Below are positions 37,325 to 47,500 of a stretch of 64,000 nt of DNA, piece by piece. The position numbers and the translations under genes were made by a program. Source of the stretch: Polaribacter sp. ALD11 (GTDB taxonomy: Bacteria > Bacteroidota > Bacteroidia > Flavobacteriales > Flavobacteriaceae); contig NZ_CP025119.1 of NCBI RefSeq assembly GCF_002831685.1, positions 2,876,501-2,940,500 of the forward strand, given 5' to 3'. The number at the start of each line of letters is the position of its first letter. Positions within the stretch are counted from its first letter, which is position 1. Under the pieces are notes generated by a model that did no database searches, was not told where the DNA came from, and saw nothing but the letters and a program-made list of their open reading frames with translations.

Positions 37325-38299
37325 CTATATTACTATTAATCCATTACGAATAGCATACATCATAAGTTCAGCAATGTTTTTGCTGTCTGTTTTATCTAAA
37401 AGATTTGCTCTGTAAGTTTCAATAGTTCGCTGTCCTAGAAAAAGGATTTTAGAAGTTTCTAAAGTAGATTTTCCTTTACAAATTAATTCTAATACTTCAA
37501 GCTCTCGATTGCTTAGTTTTTTTTGAGCATCTAATGTATTTTTAGATATAAATGGGTTGGGGTTTTTTGTTTCTAATTTAATAATATTACCAGCAATACT
37601 TCTGTGACCTTTGTAAGTAATTACAGATCCAAATAATTCAATAAAAACAGTTTTTGAAGTTTTATGGATTGCTTCAAATTTTATAGATATAGAACTTTTT
37701 GCACCTCTAAAACATTGCCTAAAATCATTTAAAATTTTCGCTTTATCACAGTATTTTTCATCTAGAAGATCTTCAATTTTTATAGAAGAAAAGTCATTGT
37801 AATTATATCCGAAAATATTTGCCAATGGAGTGTTGTAAAATAGTAATTTTTCTTTATGATAAATATAAATTCCTAATGTTGGGTGATCTATAAGCGCCTG
37901 AAATTTCTCGTTATTAATTTGTTTAAGAGTATCATATTTAGCCAGACGTGTATTTATAACTTTTAATAATTCATAGAGACTAAAAGGTTTTGTAATATAA
38001 TCATCAGCCCCTAATTGCATTCCTGCTCTAATATCTTCATTTTCTGTTCTTGCTGAAAAAAATACTAAGGGAATGGTAGAGGTAGCCTTAATTTGTTTAA
38101 TTGTTTTATAAAAATCATACCCATTCATATTGGGCATAGATATGTCGCAAAGAATAAGATCTGGTAGATGTTTTAATGTTTGTTGAACCCCCACAAGACC
38201 ATCTTCGGCAATAAAAACTTCAAAGTTCTGGCCTTTAATAAATTCAGCAGTATTTTCTCGTAAGACAGTGTCGTCTTCTATAATTAAAATTTTTTTCAT
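37325..38299 (-). CDS. REC-PAS-LuxR response regulator, copy 2
   Basis: A 324-residue paralogue of the preceding regulator with the same domain order: REC with Asp52, PAS, and LuxR-type helix-turn-helix (LSNRELEVLELICKGKSTLE, GQRTIETYRANLLDKT). The REC and DNA-binding domains are almost identical to copy 1, suggesting shared targets. The PAS region differs more (YHKEKLLFYNTPLANIFGYN against YQNNKFLFYNNSLAKIFGYE). It lies 93 bases downstream of the PAS kinase gene on the same strand, making that kinase the likely phosphate donor. Confidence 0.95.
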   Translation of the reverse strand: MKKILIIEDDTVLRENTAEFIKGQNFEVFIAEDGLVGVQQTLKHLPDLILCDISMPNMNGYDFYKTIKQIKATSTIPLVFFSARTENEDIRAGMQLGADDYITKPFSLYELLKVINTRLAKYDTLKQINNEKFQALIDHPTLGIYIYHKEKLLFYNTPLANIFGYNYNDFSSIKIEDLLDEKYCDKAKILNDFRQCFRGAKSSISIKFEAIHKTSKTVFIELFGSVITYKGHRSIAGNIIKLETKNPNPFISKNTLDAQKKLSNRELEVLELICKGKSTLETSKILFLGQRTIETYRANLLDKTDSKNIAELMMYAIRNGLIVI

Positions 38300-38392
38300 T
38301 TTAAAAAGATTAGAATAGCACGTGTTTTGTTCTTAATAGAAATTGATAAGGCTATTTGATGTTCTAACTGTTAGGTTAAACTAAGTACTTTA

Positions 38393-39946
38393 TTACTGTA
38401 AATAAGGTAGTATAATAATTACTACAGTACCTTCTCCTACAATAGATTCAATTAAAAGTTGACCTTTATGAAGGTCTACAAATCTTTTTACAACAGACAA
38501 ACCAAACCCAGTTCCTTGTGCAGCTCCTTTATTAGATGCACGGTAATAAGGTTCTAGTAAATATTTTATTTCGTCAGTAGGTATTCCAATTCCTTGATCT
38601 TTAATTGTAAATTTTATCTCTTGGTTCTTTGTTTTGTTTAAACTAATGGTAATGTTTTTAGTACTATACTTTAAGGCATTAGAGATAATGTTATTTAAAA
38701 TATGGCGAATCATAATTGCATCCATATAATAGCTTTCTATAGCTACTTTAGATGTGAGAATTACTTTTTGTTTGGTTTCAGATACACTTATGTTTTCTTC
38801 AATAATTTCATTTATAAGTGGAAGTAGCTGAATGTTTGTTGGCCTAAAAAAAGATTTACTAGTTTGTTCTTCATCTATAAGAGAAACATCATCTAATAAT
38901 GATTTTGTTTGTTGTACAGCGTCGAATATTTGTTTAAATAGTTTTTCCTTTTTTTTCTTGTTCCAGGTGTCATTGTATATTTGTAATAATTGAACACTAG
39001 AAAGAATTCCTGCTAAAGGAGTTCTAAATTCATGAGAAACGGTAGATATAAACTGTGATTTTAATAGGTTTACTTCATTTAATTGGTTATTTAATAGAAC
39101 TAACTTTTCTTCCTCTAATTTACGTTTTGATATATCGTTAATAGTTGAAATTAATAAAGCTTGTCCGTTAATAGACAACGGACTAGTGTATATTTCAATA
39201 TCACAAGTCTCTCCAGAGGCTTTTTTATGAATAAATTCGAAATAAGAAGGTCCTGTGAGCGTAAATTTTTTCATTTCTTCGAATATCTTTTCTGAAGGAA
39301 AAGTACTGATGTCTGATAGGTTCATCAATTTAAATTCTTCCAGAGAATAACCATAAAAACCCATTGCAGCAGAATTAATATCAATAATACTACCGTTTAT
39401 TGGGTCTATTAGTAGCTGAGGAGTCTGGTTTTTTTCGAACATAGCATAATATAATTGACCACTTTCTTGCAATGCTTTTTCTGCTATTTTTCGATCGGAA
39501 ATATCTCGAATATGGCATAAAATTATTTTGTTTTTATCTACCACGTATACATTACTTACAAATTCTACATCGATTGAGTTTCCTGCCTTTGTTTCTAGAG
39601 GCATATCTTCAAATCGAATATATTCTTTGTTTTGTAACTCTATAAAAGTTTCTTTAGAAGCTGCAATGTTTTTGAAAACACCAATTTCCCAAAGCTCTTT
39701 TCCTACCAGCTCGTCGTAATTAAATCCAATCAATTCAATTAAAAAAGGGTTTGCATCTGTAATCTGGCCGGTAATTGCATCAAGAATTAAAATTCCTTCT
39801 TTAGATGATTCAAAAATTTGATGAGAACGTGTTTCGGCACTTTGTTTTTTGTCTAGGGCTAATTTTAGCTTTTTATTCTGTTTTGTAAGCTTACTATTAC
39901 GTGCTTTTAATTCGTCAATTAAATTGTTAGATTTAGATTTGATCAT
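38393..39946 (-). CDS. Cytoplasmic PAS-PAS sensor histidine kinase
   Basis: A 517-residue kinase with no membrane segment or signal peptide. An N-terminal coiled-coil-like region (residues 1-40) precedes two PAS domains: about 42-155 (SSKEGILILDAITGQITDAN) and about 165-280 (PQLLIDPINGSIIDINSAAM). HisKA has phospho-His305 in STVSHEFRTPLAGILSS. The HATPase domain has NNIISNALKYSTKN, KDQGIGIPTDE and GTGFGLSVVKRF. The soluble PAS sensors suggest an internal cue such as redox or small-molecule state, but no ligand residues can be assigned. It is the first gene of a minus-strand cluster: kinase, two regulators, DUF3494 protein. Confidence 0.95.
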   Translation of the reverse strand: MIKSKSNNLIDELKARNSKLTKQNKKLKLALDKKQSAETRSHQIFESSKEGILILDAITGQITDANPFLIELIGFNYDELVGKELWEIGVFKNIAASKETFIELQNKEYIRFEDMPLETKAGNSIDVEFVSNVYVVDKNKIILCHIRDISDRKIAEKALQESGQLYYAMFEKNQTPQLLIDPINGSIIDINSAAMGFYGYSLEEFKLMNLSDISTFPSEKIFEEMKKFTLTGPSYFEFIHKKASGETCDIEIYTSPLSINGQALLISTINDISKRKLEEEKLVLLNNQLNEVNLLKSQFISTVSHEFRTPLAGILSSVQLLQIYNDTWNKKKKEKLFKQIFDAVQQTKSLLDDVSLIDEEQTSKSFFRPTNIQLLPLINEIIEENISVSETKQKVILTSKVAIESYYMDAIMIRHILNNIISNALKYSTKNITISLNKTKNQEIKFTIKDQGIGIPTDEIKYLLEPYYRASNKGAAQGTGFGLSVVKRFVDLHKGQLLIESIVGEGTVVIIILPYLQ

Positions 39947-40433
39947 AGCTCGCCTTATGTATTCTATTTAATTATTATCTCTATTGCTTTTTGCTAGAGA
40001 ATATTTAATTTTATGATTAAAACGTATGCTTATAGTTTCTTTTTGATTCGAAACAAGTTATTTTAGTTGACAAGCGATTCGTTACATGCTTCTTTTATAA
40101 TTATGAATAATAGAAATGAAAGGAAAAGGGAGCTTGATAGAGAATCAACTGTTATAAAGGTAGGTAAATTTAACAGTTATTCGGAGTTTAGTTTTTAATG
40201 TTTAGCAACTAGCTTATATTCTTGTCTTTAATCTTTAATTTTATAAACGATTTATATATTATAAAATCAATTTTATTAATTCGTGGTTTTCTGTAATTTT
40301 AACTAAAATTACTTTATTTATAAATGCTATAATTTTATTAAAATAAACCGATGAACAAAAAGTGCAAGAAATTTTAAGGCGGTAGTATTTTCTGAATTTT
40401 ATAAATTGTATTTTTGAAAACTAATAAGTTTAG
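39947..40433. other. Intergenic region between PAS kinase and retropepsin genes
   Basis: A 487-base divergent spacer with no convincing gene. A 31-codon open frame (40103-40198, plus strand, starting MNNRNERKRELDRES) is seen, but nothing supports expression. TATTTTTG at 40409-40416 fits the -7 consensus TAnnTTTG, 18 bases before the following ATG. Confidence 0.4.
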
Positions 40434-40883
40434 ATGAAACGTTTAGAAAAAATTTTAAAGAAGAAGAAATACGTTAAGATTTCGCTTAAAAAAATAGCGA
40501 CCAATCATTTAGAGTTAAAAGCAAAAATTAATGGAGTTAAAGGACGCTTTATTTTAGATACTGGTGCTTCTAATTCTTGTGTAGGCTTAAATGCAATAAC
40601 GCATTTTAATTTGATAGCTAAAGAGAGTGAAACAAAGGCAGCAGGAGCAGGGGCTACAGATATGGAAACTCAGCTCTCGGAGAATAATAACCTAGAAATA
40701 GGTAATTGGGTAACCAATAAATTACATTTAGTGCTTTTTGATTTATCGCATGTAAACACTGCTTTAACACAGCACAAAGCAAAGGAAGTAGATGGTATTA
40801 TCGGTGCAGATATTTTACAAAAAGGAAAAGCATTTATAGATTACAATAAGAATGTTTTATATTTAAGAAAATCAAAAAAATAA
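40434..40883 (+). CDS. Retropepsin-like aspartic protease, clan AA
   Basis: A 149-residue protein with one aspartic-protease lobe. The catalytic motif FILDTGASNSCVG places Asp42-Thr-Gly-Ala-Ser. A flap-like central region and the second hydrophobic signature VDGIIGADILQKGKAFIDY, with I-I-G-A-D, follow. Proteins of this size act as homodimers, each subunit giving one Asp. The N terminus is lysine-rich (LEKILKKKKYVKISLKK) without a signal peptide, so it is probably cytoplasmic. Substrate unknown. It precedes the YqeY-like gene by 19 bases and is probably co-transcribed. Confidence 0.87.
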   Translation: MKRLEKILKKKKYVKISLKKIATNHLELKAKINGVKGRFILDTGASNSCVGLNAITHFNLIAKESETKAAGAGATDMETQLSENNNLEIGNWVTNKLHLVLFDLSHVNTALTQHKAKEVDGIIGADILQKGKAFIDYNKNVLYLRKSKK

Positions 40884-40902
40884 TCAACTAAAAATAAAAA
40901 AT

Positions 40903-41355
40903 ATGAGTTTGCAAAAACAAGTAATGGATAAAATGAAAGAAGCAATGAAAGCAAAAGATACAATTGCTTTACAAGCTTTAAGGGCTGTTAAGTCGGCTTT
41001 TTTATTAGCTAAAACAGAAACTGGTGTTCAAGAAGAATTAACAGAAGAACAAGAAGTTAAAATTATTCAGAAACAAGTAAAACAAAGAAAAGATAGTGCA
41101 GCTATTTTTATAAAACAAGATAGAGAAGATTTAGCAGCACCAGAATTAGCAGAATTGGCTGTTTTGGAACAATTTTTACCAGAAGCTTTAAGTGAAGGAA
41201 AAATTGAAGAAGTTGTAATAGCCAACATAGGTAATTTGAATGCATCTGGAATGCAAGACATGGGTAAAGTTATGGCTGCAGTTCAAGAGGAGTTAGCAGG
41301 ACAAGCAGATGGTAAAGTTATTTCTACTTTTGTTAGAAAACATTTAATGAAATAA
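40903..41355 (+). CDS. GatB/YqeY-domain protein
   Basis: A 150-residue all-helical protein of the YqeY family. It shows MKEAMKAKDTIALQALRAVKSA at the N terminus, EEQEVKIIQKQVKQRKDSA in the middle, and ASGMQDMGKVMAAVQEELAG near the end. The domain is related to the tRNA-binding tail of the GatB amidotransferase subunit, but stand-alone YqeY has no settled function. It lies 9 bases before a tRNA-Arg gene, which may fit a tRNA-related role. Confidence 0.92.
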   Translation: MSLQKQVMDKMKEAMKAKDTIALQALRAVKSAFLLAKTETGVQEELTEEQEVKIIQKQVKQRKDSAAIFIKQDREDLAAPELAELAVLEQFLPEALSEGKIEEVVIANIGNLNASGMQDMGKVMAAVQEELAGQADGKVISTFVRKHLMK

Positions 41356-41364
41356 ATTATAAAT

Positions 41365-41438
41365 GGCTACGTAGTTCAACTGGATAGAATATCAGATTTC
41401 GGCTCTGAGGGTTGGGGGTTCGAATCCCTTCGTGGTCA
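41365..41438 (+). tRNA. tRNA-Arg (anticodon TCG)
   Basis: A 74-base cloverleaf. The acceptor stem is GGCTACG / CGTGGTC with G:U pairs. The anticodon stem TCAGA / TCTGA holds the loop TTTCGGC with anticodon TCG, and the T arm is GGGGG-TTCGAAT-CCCTT with one G:U pair. CCA is not encoded, which is common in this group. It should decode CGA and related CGN codons. The D arm looks normal in length. Confidence 0.93.
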
Positions 41439-41443
41439 CTAAT

Positions 41444-41489
41444 AAAAAAAGGAAAGTCAAACTTATTTAAGTTTGACTTTCCTTTTTTT
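41444..41489. terminator. Terminator after tRNA-Arg, bidirectional
   Basis: Inverted repeat AAGGAAAGTCAAACT / AGTTTGACTTTCCTT with A and T runs at both ends. It sits between the tRNA and the convergent giant gene. Confidence 0.92.
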
Positions 41490-41510
41490 ATTTAAATCTA
41501 AATATTCTAT

Positions 41511-44500
41511 CTATTTTTCGTAAAATACTTTTTTAGTAATTACACCTTTGGCTGTTTTTATGTTTACAATATAAACTGCAGTTGGTATGTCTTTAAGTTT
41601 TAACCTATTCTCTAATTTTGAATCTATACCATTCCATTCATTTACTTTTTGACCAAGAATGTTAAATAGCTCAACTTTATTAATTTTTAAGTTAAGATCA
41701 TTTTGAATAACAATTTCTTTAGCCTTGTTATCCATAAAAAGAGATAAACTATTGTTTAATTCTGCATCTATATTTTCATTAGATAAAGTTGCACCAGCAG
41801 AAAAAACTAAAGAAAATCGATCTGAATATGTTCCTATATTTAATTGAAAAGAAGCACTTTCTTTATTTATTTTTTGTGTTTTACCTGTAAGTTTATCTTT
41901 TATAAATACATTTTGATTAATATACTTAATCTCATCAATACCAAGAGTAACAGAACCATTATATGCCATAGTAATTACTAGGGGTACTTCTAAATCACTA
42001 GATATTTCTTGTACACCAGTAATTACATATTTAATTTGATTATTAGGAAATTCCCAGTATAAGTCTGTAGCATTAACATCATACATTTCAGAATCATAGC
42101 CTTTATCAAAACCAAACGAATTAGAAGAATGGAAAGATGCACCAATTTGACGGTGTAAAGCAGTTCCTGTATTATCTGTATAATTCATTCCTAGTTTAAT
42201 TATAGGAAGTTCAAATTGTGATGATTTCTTAGATTTAGACTTAGATTTTCCACTTTTTAAGAACACCGAAGAACCAGTACCTTCTGTTTGGTATTCTCTT
42301 TGGCTATTATTAAAAACAATTGGACCACCATCTGTTTCATCACCTACTATAAAAAATCCTTGACCTATAGCAATATATGGTTCTGGTGCAATATAAGATG
42401 ATGCATGTTCATTTCCACCTATACTTGGAGCACATTCTACTTGACCATCTAGATCTTCAAACCTTACATTGTCTATGTAAACAACATTTAAATCATTAGA
42501 AATAAATGAAATATTACTACCTGTTTCAATACATAATTTGAAAATAGCTTCATCATATACTCCAGCAGTAGCAGGCAATACAAATTCACCTCTTTCTGTG
42601 TTATTGACTTTAATTTTTATATTTTTATCAAATGCAGATTTATAAATTACTCTTATAAAATCTACACCTCTAGAAATCTTATCATATTTGATAAAGTTAT
42701 TAGCACTGTTCATAGAAACTACTCTATATACACCATCTTCTACTATAGTCCCATTAATTTCGTTAGCATCTTCAGATTCAAGAGTATAGTCTACTGGTGT
42801 GTTTAGTGTTGGGTCGTTAGCAGTAACTCCCATTGCTATATTTCTTGTAGCATAACCGCCAATATACCCAGCATAATTATGTCCACTTGAACCACTATCA
42901 ACATGCTTTTCACTAACGTGTTGCCAGAAGTACAAGGTTGCATTTGTTGAGTTTATATTGTCTTCTATAAATTTCTTAACGCTCATTGCAGAAGGGAAAG
43001 GGTTTCCAATTAAATAAGATTCGTTAGCCCCTATAGAAGCAATAGTGTTAAAAGTACCATCATTAGGTGTTCCTGAAAACGTATAGTTTTGAGTTCTTCC
43101 AGATCCTTTAAAAATGTAACCATCTCCTTTAGCTATAGCACCACCTTTATATTTATGAAGATAGTTAGATATACCATTGCTAGCAGGAGAATAGGTATAT
43201 ATCCAATATTCTGCTATAGAAATAGGATCTGTAGTTGCCCCGTTATAACCTTGAACGAATGCAATATCTTTAGCAATACTTCCTATATTGGTTGTAGCAT
43301 CTAATGCTATTGTACCGTCCTTTAAAACGCTTTGTATTGAGTAAGTGTTAGTACCAATTGTACTTACAGGCGAACTCATATAGTTATACCTATAGAAACT
43401 AGGTACTGTAGAGTTTTGATCTACCAATAGCTTACCGTTACCAGTTACTTTTGCTGTTTCTGTATGTGTTTGTATAAGTTGAGAGGTACCTACTAAACGA
43501 ATTTCGTCATTGGTATTAGTTAGAGTTACATTGTTTGTAACTACTAATAATTGATCTGTAATTGCAAATTTACTATTACTATCTACCACTAATTTTCTAG
43601 CGCTTAGCTTACTCCCAGAATGATTGTAATCTTCAGCTATAACGGTATATCTAGATCTATCTGGAAAACCATTAGACCAAACACTACCTATTCTAGTTGT
43701 AATATTAATTTTGTGTAAGCCTAATAATGTATTTGCTTCGCTGTTAGAATTTATTATTTCAGAGATTAAAGGATCGTGAGGATGTCTTTCTGGGCCACCA
43801 TCAGCTAATACTTCATATGGATTTAGTAAATCATCTATAAAGACTACCCACTCATTAGCTGTGTAGGTTTTATTTGGTACTAAAGCTTCATCTATTCTAA
43901 CATACGAAGTTTTATCTGTAAAAGCTTCAATAAGGTCATATCTATATTTATAAGAGGAAGCATTATTTTTTGAAGATAATGTAATAATGTCATTAGCACC
44001 TCCTATATCTGTAAGTGCGTTATTTGTTAAAACGATTGCAACACTCTCTAAATTAACAATAACGTTGGCAGAATTTTTAATTAATACAGATTTACCAGGT
44101 GCCAAAGCTGAGGTAACCGTAAAAGTTACATCTGGAGCAATGGTTTGAATACCTGTTTTATTTTTGTATAATTGAATGTTAATAAGATTTGCAGCAATAG
44201 ACTTAGTGCTGTGTATGTTCGTTATCTCTATCCATTTCTCATTATTAAACTGATAAATTTGAGTAATCATAGGAACACCATCGTCTGAAACATCTCTATA
44301 GTCTACATCACCTATTGTTAATACGTCACCATCTACATCTGGAAAATTATCTGCTTGTGTAGCATCATATTGACCATTAATATCTGTGTATCCTAAATCT
44401 GTATCACCAGTTTCTGCAAGGTCATTTAAACCATTAACACCAAAATTTCCTGTAGATTTTCCATTACCATCATTTGGTAAACCACCATTAGATTCTATTA

Positions 44501-47500
44501 CATCAAATAAACCATCACCATCAGAATCTAAGTCTAAATAATCTGGAGTTGTATCTGAATTTACAACTGCAGTAGCATCTGTATTTATAGGAACTATTCC
44601 AATAGAGCCAACACCGTTTACATTTCCATTTGGAGTAGTGTCATAGGCATTGTCTAAACCATCCATGTCAGAATCTGTTCCAGAAGGTTCTATATACTCT
44701 ATAGTGGTTTGTGCTTCTATACTATCTGGAATACCATCATTGTCTGAGTCTAAATCATGATGATTTGGAATACCATCGTTATCAGTATCACACGTTTTAG
44801 GAGATAGAATAGAAAAAGGAAGGCTTTGTTGTGCAATAGAAGGGCTCGAATATTCTACCTCTAATGAATGGCCGCCTGTTCTCTCAAAAAATAAAACTAC
44901 AATTTCATGTAAGCCAGAATTTAACATCGTAGGAGTGCCAGAAACAAAACCACCTGCGCCATGCAGCCCATCATAATCTACCACTTCACTTCCATCGATG
45001 AATAGTTTTGATCCATCGTCTGAATTTAAGTAAAAAGTGTATGTATCAGTTACAACGATATCTATATATCCAAAATACCTAATGCTATAGGTTTCACCAT
45101 CTAGTGGTGTAACAATATTTTGCAAAAATGTCACTTCGAAATTTGATACATTTCCTATACCGTCAGCACCTGTTGTTGGAATATTATCTACTGTAAAATC
45201 TTTAGGAACTGAATCATAAAATTCATAACTTAAACTTCCTTTACATCCTGAGTTTTCTACGGTATCTAATATACCATCGTTATCATCATCGATATCTGTA
45301 GCGTCTGGAACGCCATCTTTATCTGTATCTAAATCGAAAGTAGTATCTCTATAATCTACATCTCCACCATAATTTACATCACCATCTGCATCTGTAAAGT
45401 TGTCAGTTTGGGTATCATCAAAATTACCATTTACATCTGTATAATTATCACCATTATCAATAGCGTTAACTAATCCATTTATACCAACAGCTCCTGTAAC
45501 CTCACCATTTCCGTTGTTTGGTAATTCGCTACCAGACTCATTTACATCAAAAATGCCATCATTGTCTGCATCTAAATCTATATAATCTGCAGTATCAGTT
45601 CCGTCTGTGTTTTTTGGAGTTAACCCTAAAGAGCCTGCACCAGAAGAAGCACCATTTGGTGTAGTATCATATGCATTATCTAAACCATCGTTATCGGAAT
45701 CTGTACCAATCGGTTTTATATATCCTGCTGTACTTTGTGCTTCTATATTGTCTGGAATACCGTCATTATCTGAATCTAAATCTAAATGATCTGGTATTCC
45801 GTCATTATCTGTATCTAAATTATTACATATCTGCGGCGGTGTAAAACCATCATGATAAACATTATCAAGATACAAAACAGAATTTACACTTTTTTGTATT
45901 TTTATATATCTAGAATTTTTTGTTAAAATATACTGACGTACATACCAACCATATATAGTTCCGAAATCTAATCTAACTGGGGAAGAAAAACCAGATGTAG
46001 CAGCACTAGATTCTGAAACCATAGTATCGGCATAATTACCATAAGCACGCAGATTAATAATTGTACCTGTTGGAGCTATATTTAATAAGTCTAGAATAAG
46101 TTCATCGGTCGTTGAATCAAAATAAGCATAATTACTATTACTCCCATCAATAGCTCTAGAGTATTCAATTACCCCAGTTTGACTTTTATAAGACAAATTT
46201 GCAGGAGCTACGTTTATAAGAGAGTTGCAAGAATATCCTTCGTTGGTATCTAAAATACCATCATTATCATCATCTATATCCAAAGTGTCTGGTATACCAT
46301 CATTATCCGTATCAACAAAGATGGTGGTTGTATCTCTAAAATCTACATTATTAGGAGAATCTGATGTACTTGTATTAGGAAGCTCACCGTAAGGAGTGTT
46401 GTCGAAACTACCATTTACATCTGTATAATTATCTCCATTGTCATAATTGGAGTCTAAACCATTAACCCCTACATTTCCACTTAAAGATAGGCCAGCTTCA
46501 ATTCTATCTGAAGCACCGTCATTATCTGAGTCTGTGTCTAAATAATCTGGATTATCAGTCCCGTCGTGATTATTTGGTGTAGATAGACTTTTACCAGTTA
46601 CTCCTCCACAAGAGAAGAATCCTCCTGTACAGTCTGTATCATAAGCGTCATTTAAACCATCACCATTTGAATCTGTATTACCAGCGGTGTCCGGAGCTAC
46701 ATAATTAGTCGTTGCTTGTGCTTCTATATTGTCTGGAATTCCATCGTTATCTGAATCTAAGTCTATGACATTAGGAATGCCGTCTCCATCATTGTCACAT
46801 ATTGGTTGAAAAATCTGATAACTAACATTGTCTATTTCCAGTTGGCCAAATCCACCATCTACAGCTAATTTTATTCTAAGATATCTAGCAGCTGTTGTTA
46901 ATTTATATTGTTTATTTTCTTCTGAGTTAGTTGAAGTCCAAGAATAAGATTTTGCATTTGTGAAATTAGAAGTGGTGGTAGATTGATCTACACCCATAAA
47001 ATGATTAATGTTACTTGTAACACGAGATTCTATTTCTATAATTGCATTTTTAGCTACAATTTGCCCTAAATCTATAATTAATATGTCATTAATTGAATTT
47101 AATCTAGCTCTGTTATTATCAGAAGTAATGGCATTATTTGCATTACCGACACTATTGCTACTTTGTACTCCTGACGCATTATTACCAGGGATACTTGGGC
47201 ATTCAACAGTATCTATAATACCATCATTATCATCATCTATATCTATTGAGTCTGCAACACCATCTCCATCAGTATCTATAGAAGTTGTAGCATCTCTCCA
47301 GTTTACATCACCACCAGCTTTTGTGTCTGGAAAGTTATCTGTTTGTGTATTATCAAAATTACCATTCGTGTCTGTATAATCATCTCCATTATCGTAGGCA
47401 TTGTCTAAACCATTCTTACCAACTTCATTTGTAAGAGTTATATTCGCTTCTTCTGTGTCTGAAACTCCGTCACCATCAGAATCTAGATCTAAATAGTCTG

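Noticed and set aside
40103..40198. 31-codon plus-strand frame (MNNRNERKRELDRES...)
   Set aside because: It is short and isolated, with no promoter or neighbour support. Chance occurrence is likely.
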